Part shown: positions 24,007-30,216 of the stretch, piece after piece | Numbering within the stretch: the first letter of the stretch is position 1 | Layout of the letters: every line of letters starts with the position of its first letter | NCBI GenBank assembly: GCA_038236995.1 | Contig: JBBRZE010000072.1 | Span: 1 to 30,216 of the forward strand | Length of the DNA: 30,216 bases | Direction: 5' to 3' | From: JAAFHB01 sp038236995 | GTDB taxonomy: Bacteria; Bacteroidota; Bacteroidia; Bacteroidales; Prolixibacteraceae | Made by a program: the position numbers and the translations under genes | Notes under the pieces: model-generated | What the model was told of the DNA's origin: nothing | The model's input: the letters and a program-made list of their open reading frames with translations, nothing else | The model's database searches: none

Positions 24007-24831
24007 ATGAGCACAAACAGAGAATGGCAAACAATTCGGGAATACAAAGATATTTTCTTTGATTTTTTTGATGGAATCGGGAAGATTACCATTAATCGCG
24101 AGCGTTACCGCAATGCATTCAGGCCAACAACAGTGAACGAAATGAGCGATGCACTAAAGATATGCCGCGAAGATCAGCGAATTAATGTGGTGGTATTGAC
24201 AGGTGCCGGTGACAAAGCTTTCTGCGCTGGTGGTGACCAGACTGTGAAAGGCAAAGGAGGTTATATTGATGAAGACGGAATTCCACGACTTAACATCCTT
24301 GAGGTTCAAAAGCAAATCCGCTCGATGCCAAAACCGGTGATCGCAATGGTAAACGGGTATGCCATTGGTGGCGGCCATGTGCTTCATGTGGTTTGCGATA
24401 TCAGTATTGCCTCTGAGAATGCGATCTTCGGACAGACCGGCCCTAAAGTGGGAAGTTTCGATGCAGGATTGGGCTCGTCTTACCTAGCTAGCATCGTGGG
24501 TCAGAAAAAAGCGCGTGAGATCTGGTTTATGTGCCGCCAATATTCGGCAGCCGAAGCCCTCGAGATGGGATTAGTCAACAAAGTTGTTCCGCTCGATCAG
24601 CTCGAAGATGAAGTGGTTGCATGGGGACAAAAAATGCAGGAACACAGTCCGCTTGCATTGCGAATGCTGAAGCTCGGATTAAATGCCGATCTCGACGGAC
24701 AAATCGGAATTCAGGAGTTTGCAGGGAATGCTACGCTACTTTATTACCTCACAGAAGAAGCACAGGAAGGTAAAAATGCGTTCCTTGAAAAACGGAAACC
24801 TGATTTCAAAAAATATCCTAAGTTTCCTTGA
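24007..24831 (+). CDS. menB: 1,4-dihydroxy-2-naphthoyl-CoA synthase
   Basis: MenB closes the second ring of the naphthoquinone by an intramolecular Claisen condensation of o-succinylbenzoyl-CoA. The 274 residues have the crotonase fold with MenB-specific features: an N-terminal WQTIREYKDIFF start, INRERYRNAFRP, CAGGDQTVKGKGGY (about 73-86), MPKPVIAMVNGYAIGGGHVL (oxyanion hole) and FGQTGPKVGSFDAG (about 141-154). Gly145 in QTGP, rather than an Asp, matches the bicarbonate-dependent MenB type known from E. coli; that reading comes from family knowledge. The C-terminus ends in the expected KRKPDFKKYPKFP. It lies 11 bases after menD. Confidence 0.97.
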   Translation: MSTNREWQTIREYKDIFFDFFDGIGKITINRERYRNAFRPTTVNEMSDALKICREDQRINVVVLTGAGDKAFCAGGDQTVKGKGGYIDEDGIPRLNILEVQKQIRSMPKPVIAMVNGYAIGGGHVLHVVCDISIASENAIFGQTGPKVGSFDAGLGSSYLASIVGQKKAREIWFMCRQYSAAEALEMGLVNKVVPLDQLEDEVVAWGQKMQEHSPLALRMLKLGLNADLDGQIGIQEFAGNATLLYYLTEEAQEGKNAFLEKRKPDFKKYPKFP

Positions 24832-24896
24832 TATCAGTAAATCCCTTACTATTAGGGATCACAGATAACAAAGAAAATTAAAGAGTTAACAAAATT

Positions 24897-25805
24897 ATGG
24901 TATCAGTAAAAAGTTGGATTAAAGCAGCTCGCTTACGGACACTTCCATTGGCAATGTCGGGGATTCTGATGGGATCTGCTTTGGCGTATTTTGATGGTGG
25001 TTTCCAAACCAAAATAACCGGATTGGCCATTGTAACCGCATTGTTAATACAGATTTTCTCGAATTTTGCCAACGACTACGGCGATTCGCAGAAGGGTACA
25101 GATAATCAGCACCGTGTTGGGCCGAAACGAACGGTTCAAAGTGGTGAAATTAGCTTGAAAGAAATGAAAGTTGGTATGGTTACTCTGATTTTGCTAAGTC
25201 TGGCTGCAGGAATCTGGCTGGTTGCGGAAGGAACAAAAGGACTTGATCGGACTACTTTTTTGCTTTTTCTTGCCTTCGGAATTGTGGCATTGATTGCAGC
25301 TTACCGCTACACGGCCGGAAGCAATCCCTACGGATATGCCGGTTTCGGAGATGTAGCTGTTTTTCTTTTTTTCGGAATATTACCGGTGGTGGGCACCTAT
25401 TTTCTGAACGTCCATCAAATCAATTCCATAATATTTCTGCCTGCAATCAGCATCGGCCTTTTCAGTACAGGGGTACTGAATCTTAATAACATGCGAGATA
25501 TCGAAAATGACCGGAATTCAGGTAAAAAAACGATGGTGGTGCGAATAGGAAGCGACAAAAGCAGAATTTATCACACCAGTTTGATTATTCTCGGATGGCT
25601 AAGCGTCCTATTGTTTGTTGCACTTCGGTTCCAATCCATAACCCAGGTGCTTTTTCTTCTAACGGCACCACTTTTTATCCGTGACCTTGTAAAGATTAAC
25701 CAAATTCAGGAACCTCGACAACTCGACCCATTTCTGAAAAAATTGTCGATTGCTACATTGTTGTTTACTTTGCTGTTCGGAATTGGAACAATCCTGGCAA
25801 TATGA
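24897..25805 (+). CDS. menA: 1,4-dihydroxy-2-naphthoate polyprenyltransferase
   Basis: MenA is an integral membrane UbiA-family enzyme that attaches a polyprenyl chain to DHNA with loss of CO2, giving demethylmenaquinone. The 302 residues show about 8-9 hydrophobic helices. Both Asp-rich prenyl-diphosphate motifs are present: NFANDYGDSQKGTD (about 56-69) and NLNNMRDIENDRNSGKKT (around residue 200). RTLPLAMSGILMGSALAYF is the usual N-terminal helix. The gap to menB is 65 bases. The usual MenA length is about 290-310. It is followed by a 220-base gap before menC that contains a mini-ORF but no other gene. Confidence 0.96.
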   Translation: MVSVKSWIKAARLRTLPLAMSGILMGSALAYFDGGFQTKITGLAIVTALLIQIFSNFANDYGDSQKGTDNQHRVGPKRTVQSGEISLKEMKVGMVTLILLSLAAGIWLVAEGTKGLDRTTFLLFLAFGIVALIAAYRYTAGSNPYGYAGFGDVAVFLFFGILPVVGTYFLNVHQINSIIFLPAISIGLFSTGVLNLNNMRDIENDRNSGKKTMVVRIGSDKSRIYHTSLIILGWLSVLLFVALRFQSITQVLFLLTAPLFIRDLVKINQIQEPRQLDPFLKKLSIATLLFTLLFGIGTILAI

Positions 25806-26002
25806 AACGAGCCATGAGTAATATCTCACACAGAAGTATGATATCGTTGGCGAGTTCCATCGGGCAATTTTAAAACAAATTATAATCAGATGAAATGAGC
25901 ATGGTCTGGCAAACAAAAAATAGGATGTTTAAATTTTTCATGCAAGTTCCACACCTGAGGTATTGTCGAAGAATCGATATTGCAAATACGAATTGAATAT
26001 TA

Positions 26003-26029
26003 ATGTCTTACAAAAATTTTAACGTGTGA
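26003..26029 (+). other. Eight-codon mini-ORF overlapping the menC start
   Basis: An ATG at 26003 opens MSYKNFNV and stops at TGA 26027-26029. The stop overlaps the menC GTG (26026-26028) as GTGA, the configuration used for translational coupling between adjacent genes. The product would be only 8 residues, so any role would lie in bringing ribosomes to the weak GTG start. This is inferred from layout only. Confidence 0.25.
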
Positions 26030-27069
26030 AAGCCCGTTTCAAAAAATACACCCTGATTTTCAAGCAAGCTTCTGGCACTTCGCGCGGAGTGTACACCACG
26101 CGTGAGGTTTGGTTCCTGTTTTTAACCGATGGTATCAACACCGGCATTGGTGAATGTGCTCCTTTGCCAAATCTGAGTATTGAAAGACCGGAAAAAATAA
26201 GTGCCAAATTGCAGCAGGTTTGCGATAACATTTACTATTTCAGCAAATTTCAGGAAGAGCTGCAAAACTGGCCGTCGATCCGCTTTGGACTTGAAACTGC
26301 ATTACAAGACCTGCAAAACTTAGGAGAACAAATCCTATTTCCATCGGCGTTCACACGCGGAGAACAGGGAATCCCGATCAACGGACTGATCTGGATGGGA
26401 ACACCCGAATTTATGAAGCAGCAGATCCGCACCAAGCTGGACGCCGGATTCCGTTGTATCAAAATGAAAATCGGTGCCATCGACTTTGAGACTGAATTTG
26501 ATTTGCTGAAAGAGATCCGCAAAGATTTTTCGGCTGAGGAAATTACACTCAGGGTGGATGGTAATGGTGCCTATTCGTACCAGACTGCCCTCGAAAACCT
26601 GAAACGATTATCCGATTTGCAAATTCACTCCATAGAACAGCCCATTAAAGCCGGGCGATGGGACGAAATGGCAGCACTTTGCGAACAGTCGCCGGTTCCA
26701 ATCGGACTTGATGAGGAACTTATTGGCGTTTTCGATCTATCAAAAATGCAAAAACTGGTTGAAACCATTCGTCCCGCATATCTGATACTAAAACCCAGTT
26801 TGCATGGCGGTTTGGCAGGTTGTGAAGACTGGATTGAACTGGCTAATAAACAAAAAATTGGCTGGTGGATTACCTCAGCCCTCGAATCGAATATCGGGTT
26901 GAATGCGATCGCACAATGGACTTTTCAACAAAATATCAAATCGGAACAAGGATTGGGAACCGGTCAGCTTTTTACGAATAATTTTGATTCTCCGCTACAA
27001 ATTGAAGGTGATCAACTCTGGTATAAACCAGCACGGGAATGGCATCTTAAACCCTTTACCGATGTGTGA
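26026..27069 (+). CDS. menC: o-Succinylbenzoate synthase
   Basis: MenC dehydrates SHCHC to o-succinylbenzoate. The 347 residues follow the enolase-superfamily pattern: an N-terminal capping domain (about 1-110) with GTSRGVYTTREVWFL and IGECAPLPNL, then the barrel with catalytic KMK (Lys146 and Lys148), metal ligands Asp178 (RVDGNGAY), Glu204 (SIEQP) and Asp229 (GLDEEL), and the second catalytic Lys256 (LILKPS). All key residues are present. The start must be GTG at 26026, because an in-frame TAA sits at 26020-26022 and the family N-terminus begins at once. It comes 220 bases after menA, the largest gap in the operon, and runs into menE. Confidence 0.95.
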   Translation: MKARFKKYTLIFKQASGTSRGVYTTREVWFLFLTDGINTGIGECAPLPNLSIERPEKISAKLQQVCDNIYYFSKFQEELQNWPSIRFGLETALQDLQNLGEQILFPSAFTRGEQGIPINGLIWMGTPEFMKQQIRTKLDAGFRCIKMKIGAIDFETEFDLLKEIRKDFSAEEITLRVDGNGAYSYQTALENLKRLSDLQIHSIEQPIKAGRWDEMAALCEQSPVPIGLDEELIGVFDLSKMQKLVETIRPAYLILKPSLHGGLAGCEDWIELANKQKIGWWITSALESNIGLNAIAQWTFQQNIKSEQGLGTGQLFTNNFDSPLQIEGDQLWYKPAREWHLKPFTDV

Positions 27070-28153
27070 AATGTCAGTCCTTATCAGGATAAACGGGCGA
27101 TGTTACAGTGAAGAGGAATTGACTTCTTTGATAGCAGAAAAACTTTCAATTCCTCATCTTCCTGAATGGGAACGCGAATTATTCTCATTTTTGCAGCATT
27201 GGTTTTCTCCTTCTGATTTTATTGAAGCACAGACTTCAGGCAGCACCGGCGAACCACAAACCATCCGGTTACTAAAAACCATGGTGCAACGAAGTGCCAG
27301 CCGAACCATCGAATACTTTGGTCTTCAGGCCGGAAACCGGATTTTATTAAGCTTGCCTTGTCGGTTTATTGCCGGAAAGATGATTGTGGTTCGGGCGGTC
27401 ATTGGCCAAATGGATTTGATCACGATTGATCCTTCATCTGATTTTGATCTTTTAATCAACGAAACTTTTGATTTCGGGGCAATGGTTCCGAGCCAGGTTT
27501 TTAAACTACTGGAAAGCTCTTCAGGCAGGCAAAAAATTGAAAATATCCGGAATCTTCTGATTGGTGGCTCCTCCATTCCTGCAAATCTGGAAGTACAAAT
27601 TAGCCGGTTGACCAATCGTGTGGTTTCGACTTACGGAATGACGGAAACTGCTTCACATATTGCCATTCGTAAACTTTCGGGTGAAAAGCGTTCAGATATA
27701 TACTATTGTTTAGAAGGAATTTCAGTCACAACCAGTCAAAATGAATGTTTGCAAATTCTTGATTCTAAGCTGGCTGAACTATTACAAACCAAAGATATTG
27801 CGGAACTTCTTTCACCCACAAGCTTCAGGATTTTGGGAAGAGTGGATGATGTGATCATTTCAGGCGGAATAAAATATTGGCCCGAAAAGATTGAGAAAAA
27901 GCTGGAATCTGCAATTCCCCGACGGTTTATTATTTCGACATTGCCTGATGAGAAGTTGGGAGAAAAATTGGTGCTGGTGATTGAAAGTGAGCCTATCGAT
28001 ATTGAGACAATTAATAAAAAAATTGCAGAACTGCTTCCTCCATACGAACGTCCAAGAGCAATTTATTTTATTGAAAAATTTCCGGAAACCCCGAACGGGA
28101 AACTAAAAAGGCATGAAATAGCCAGGATTATAAAATCGCAAACTGAAGATTAG
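27062..28153 (+). CDS. menE: o-Succinylbenzoate--CoA ligase
   Basis: MenE adenylates o-succinylbenzoate and transfers it to CoA, feeding MenB. Started at 27062 it has 363 residues, overlapping menC by 8 bases; ATG 27071 (360 residues) is an alternative. The frame is open further upstream inside menC but that part encodes nothing MenE-like. It is a short AMP-forming enzyme of the Bacteroidota type. Motifs: P-loop TSGSTGEP (about 58-65), TYGMTETASHIA (A5-like), the hinge GRVDDVIISGGIKYWPEKIE and the C-terminal catalytic lysine in PNGKLKR. The residue after TSGSTGEP is Gln66, where most family members have Lys. It ends the operon; no convincing terminator follows. Confidence 0.93.
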   Translation: MCEMSVLIRINGRCYSEEELTSLIAEKLSIPHLPEWERELFSFLQHWFSPSDFIEAQTSGSTGEPQTIRLLKTMVQRSASRTIEYFGLQAGNRILLSLPCRFIAGKMIVVRAVIGQMDLITIDPSSDFDLLINETFDFGAMVPSQVFKLLESSSGRQKIENIRNLLIGGSSIPANLEVQISRLTNRVVSTYGMTETASHIAIRKLSGEKRSDIYYCLEGISVTTSQNECLQILDSKLAELLQTKDIAELLSPTSFRILGRVDDVIISGGIKYWPEKIEKKLESAIPRRFIISTLPDEKLGEKLVLVIESEPIDIETINKKIAELLPPYERPRAIYFIEKFPETPNGKLKRHEIARIIKSQTED

Positions 28154-28793
28154 AATTAAGTCATGGCTATTAACTTCGCTGTAGCTTTGAGTCCATCTCT
28201 AAAAAAGTCAAACTATTCATTGTGGAATTAAAAGGAATAATTAAAAAGGTTACAGCGGTTAAATTCAATAAATATGACGTTTCTATGTTTTATTATTTAT
28301 GAATAATCTATTGACAGACAGGTATATGTATCCTAAAATTCGTTCCTGAAAGCAATCGTTTCCTTTAGATGATGTTTTATTCTGATGTCGTAAATAGGTA
28401 ATCAACTTCAAAGCATTTTCCGGATAACTACTATTGTTTTATCAATATTTCTTACTGCTTTCATTTAAAATCTCTTTGTCTAAATAATTAATCGTGTTAT
28501 AGGGCAAACGAGCGTAAAGTCAATAGAAAATACGGTACTCTTGATTTCAAATTAACGATTTGATGGTTCTTAGCTGACGATAAATTTACGAATAAGAATA
28601 AAATTGTAGAAATGCAAAACTGCTGAAACATTGAAATTAGTCCCGACAAAAAATTGAACAAAAAATATAATTACGTGTTGTAATAATGATTTAATATGCA
28701 AAATAAATTTTGAATTTCATTTCCCGGCCTTTTTATTTCGGATAGTTAATTATTTTATTTATTTTTGGTATCAGACCACTAAATATTTAAATC
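28154..28793 (+). other. 640-bp AT-rich region without a recognisable gene
   Basis: I see no coding frame, RNA gene or strong terminator in this stretch. Composition is much more AT-rich than the men operon, with stops in every frame. Only very short open runs appear, such as a 22-codon one near 28162. The only notable signal is TATTTTTG at 28760-28767 near its right end. It could hold decayed sequence between the men operon and the mobile-element region. Confidence 0.6.
28760..28767 (+). promoter_or_regulatory. Possible -7 element for the DUF2231 gene
   Basis: TATTTTTG fits TAnnTTTG 26 bases before the ATG at 28794. The surroundings are T-rich, so a chance match is plausible, and no -33 TTG is seen. 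Confidence 0.3.
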
Positions 28794-29222
28794 ATGATTT
28801 CCACTACCCACTTTCACCCAATGTTGGTGCATTTTCCTATTGCATTAGTAGTTTTTGGATTCATTGCCGAAATTGCGGCCCTGTATTTCAAAAAAGAGAT
28901 CTATTTATCCAGAATGGGATTTATCCTGTTGATATTTGGTACACTCTCAGCAATTACTTCCTGGTTAACAGGTACATTATTCACGTCTGAAATGGCTGGT
29001 GCTGCTGGTGAAATAAAAAATACCCATGAACTGTTCGCATGGATAACCTTGGGTACACTTCTGGCCGCTTCAATTCTGCGTATTGTACTTCAGGCTAAAA
29101 AAAATGAGAATACGGGCCTAAAGAGTGTTGCTTTAGTTTTATATGGATTGGCAGCGGTTTCTGTCAGCATTACGGGGTTTTATGGAGGAACGCTGGTTTA
29201 TAATTATATGATGGCACTATAG
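28794..29222 (+). CDS. Small integral membrane protein, DUF2231 family
   Basis: The 142 residues form four hydrophobic segments (about 14-31, 40-60, 80-100 and 111-134). The start THFHPMLVHFPIAL is the DUF2231 signature. Four histidines (His6, His8, His13 and His78 in THELFAW) sit near the membrane edges, and some members of this family have been suggested to be b-type cytochrome-like; that function is not shown by the sequence here. It stands alone between an AT-rich region and a structured non-coding segment. No specific role is assigned. Confidence 0.85.
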   Translation: MISTTHFHPMLVHFPIALVVFGFIAEIAALYFKKEIYLSRMGFILLIFGTLSAITSWLTGTLFTSEMAGAAGEIKNTHELFAWITLGTLLAASILRIVLQAKKNENTGLKSVALVLYGLAAVSVSITGFYGGTLVYNYMMAL

Positions 29223-29310
29223 TTTAGGTGCTATAAAGAGATTAATTAATTGGCTGTTGAGTTGCGTGTTAAATTTATTTTACCGAGCTATTAACTTTCA
29301 TAAACTATCA

Positions 29311-29450
29311 GTAGCCAGCCCGTTTCAAATACATCTTCTAAGCATAGCCGCTAATAAATAGGACTCTGAGCGGTCTGCAAGACCCAGCGATGAGTCTGTG
29401 TTGAACTACACCCGCCGGGATCGGCGCTATGTACTTACTGGCTGTTTTTT
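29311..29450 (+). other. Structured non-coding segment beside the IS91 transposase
   Basis: Several nested stems lie in 140 bases within the 411-base gap 29223-29633. AGCCAG (29313-29318) can pair with CTGGCT (29438-29443). GACTC (29362-29366) pairs with GAGTC (29392-29396) and encloses GGTC/GACC (29372-29375 and 29381-29384). CGCCG (29413-29417) and CGGCG (29422-29426) form a perfect 5-bp hairpin with a GGAT loop. A run of six T follows at 29445-29450. It could be the replication-origin end (oriIS) of the IS91 element or an independent structured RNA with its own terminator. It is noticeably more GC-rich than its surroundings. Confidence 0.4.
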
Positions 29451-29633
29451 GTTTTAGTTGAAGACTTAGAGTGACGAAATAGAAAAATCGTTCATTGACG
29501 TATTGCAGGTTTTTGTGCTTTTCATGCTTATTGGTATCATCAAAATGGCGCTTATCGACAGCAGGTTATCCGTTTTTGTTCACTTTGGGGCATACCAGTC
29601 CCTGTGCGCTGCTGGCGCTGGATTGGAGTTTTA

Positions 29634-30216
29634 CTAAAATCGGGATATTATTTGAATTAAAAGAGAACTTGCCGGAGATCGAATCCTTGGCAGTTCCCTT
29701 ATTGCAATCATTCTTCCGGTTTTGCATACCGGGCAAAGGCAAGGGTTAATGCCTGTCAGCCTGGCAAATCGTTCCACGTTGGTTTCGAGCGGTTGCTGCC
29801 GTTTTATTACTGCGTTAATGTCTGGTTTTTGTTCAGGTACAAATTGTAATTCGAGGTTCCGTTTTGTGGTGTGGTTATAAATACCGAACCTTCGTATTTT
29901 AACAAACCGCCGTGGCAAAATGTGCATAGTAAATCGCCGCAGGAACTCAACACCATCGAGGGCTACCGGTTTCTTGACAGCTCCGTCGCGGTAATCTTTG
30001 GCAATGAAAGTGACCTTACCATCGGCAATGTTGAGGATGCGCTGGTTTGTAATGGCAACGCGATGAGTGTATTGTCCCAGGTATTTAACTACGTGATCGG
30101 CGCCAGCGAGCGAAGGTTCGCAGTGAACCACCCATTTGGAATTATAGGCTTGCTGCACCACTGGGTTAAACAAAGCCAGTTCGTTTTGCTTACGCAGTGA
30201 GCGTTTGAGACTATCA
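29634..30216 (-). CDS. IS91-family transposase (Y2 HUH), C-terminal part, runs off the right edge
   Basis: The minus-strand frame stays open through the window end (upstream residues DSLKRSLRKQNELAL precede FNPVVQQAY), so the N-terminus with the HUH motif is outside. Visible are KWVVHCEPSLAGADHVVKYL, then GQYTHRVAITNQRIL: the two tyrosines four residues apart (YLGQY, near 30071-30083) match the Y2 catalytic pair of IS91-type rolling-circle transposases. VTFIAKDYRDG, EFLRRFTMHILPRRFVKIRRFG and a C-terminal CPVCKTGRM metal-binding cluster with LPRIRSP follow, all usual for the family. The frame looks intact to its stop. IS91 elements lack terminal inverted repeats and end in sub-terminal hairpins, so the element boundary is not clear. 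Confidence 0.9.
   Translation of the reverse strand, partial: DSLKRSLRKQNELALFNPVVQQAYNSKWVVHCEPSLAGADHVVKYLGQYTHRVAITNQRILNIADGKVTFIAKDYRDGAVKKPVALDGVEFLRRFTMHILPRRFVKIRRFGIYNHTTKRNLELQFVPEQKPDINAVIKRQQPLETNVERFARLTGINPCLCPVCKTGRMIAIRELPRIRSPASSLLIQIISRF

Noticed and set aside
25802..25873. 23-codon ORF starting in the menA stop (ATGA overlap)
   Set aside because: No recognisable product, no good composition signal and no domain; start-stop overlap alone is weak support. Distinct from the mini-ORF at menC.
26903..27061. Upstream extension of the menE frame inside menC (open from 26903)
   Set aside because: The extension overlaps 167 bases of menC and encodes no adenylating-enzyme sequence; the MenE N-terminus begins at 27062 or 27071.
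29362..29406. Hammerhead-type ribozyme core in the structured segment
   Set aside because: A GATGAG stretch is present but the required CUGAUGA and GAAA boxes and three-stem order are not.
29495..29749. 84-codon plus-strand ORF over the 3' end of the transposase
   Set aside because: Antisense shadow of the IS91 transposase and its downstream region; the sequence has no family features.
1..30216. CRISPR array, tRNA or rRNA genes
   Set aside because: No regularly spaced direct repeats and no cloverleaf or rRNA-like sequence were recognised on either strand.

Overview
The window comes from a Bacteroidota genome, most likely the Bacteroidales/Marinilabiliales side (Prolixibacteraceae-like; the rank is inferred). 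Four things point there: a complete porP-gldK-gldL-gldM-gldN type IX secretion (T9SS) cluster, a self-contained menaquinone operon, several promoters of the Bacteroidetes -33 TTG / -7 TAnnTTTG type, and almost no Shine-Dalgarno sequences.

Layout, left to right. (1) 1-137, minus: N-terminus of a glycogen/starch synthase cut by the window edge, divergent from (2) panC-panD (281-1487, plus; pantoate to pantothenate and beta-alanine supply), then radA (1546-2901) and the oxygen-dependent coproporphyrinogen oxidase hemF (3012-3917). (3) A strong terminator at 4008-4042 separates hemF from a convergent minus-strand block, 13461 down to 4073: topA, a ureohydrolase-fold protein with broken metal ligands, porP and gldKLMN. 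(4) A minus-strand fucose/glycan locus, 19505 down to 13809: fucU (mutarotase), fucP (permease), an exported GH29 alpha-L-fucosidase with a C-terminal F5/8-type domain, an exported GH105/GH88-like unsaturated glycuronyl hydrolase and an exported NIPSNAP protein. A divergent AraC-family regulator (19796-20704) probably controls it from a shared 290-bp intergenic region holding a consensus promoter and a dyad. (5) A plus-strand menaquinone operon, 20774-28153: hotdog thioesterase (DHNA-CoA thioesterase candidate), menF, menD, menB, menA, menC, menE, mostly overlapping or tightly spaced. menH and the final methyltransferase are not in the window. (6) A 640-bp AT-rich stretch without genes, a small DUF2231 membrane protein (28794-29222), a structured non-coding segment (29311-29450) and the C-terminal half of an IS91-family (Y2 HUH) transposase running off the right edge.

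How it fits together: most of the window is housekeeping (CoA, heme, quinone, DNA repair and topology) plus the T9SS core, which exports glycan-degrading enzymes and powers gliding in this phylum. The fucose locus cleaves fucose outside the cytoplasm, imports it and equilibrates its anomers. Isomerase, kinase and aldolase genes must lie elsewhere. I found no clearly new multi-gene defence or mobile system. The observations most worth a second look are the metal-ligand-deficient ureohydrolase beside the T9SS genes, the structured non-coding segment next to the IS91 transposase, a mini-ORF whose stop overlaps the menC GTG start, and several palindromes.
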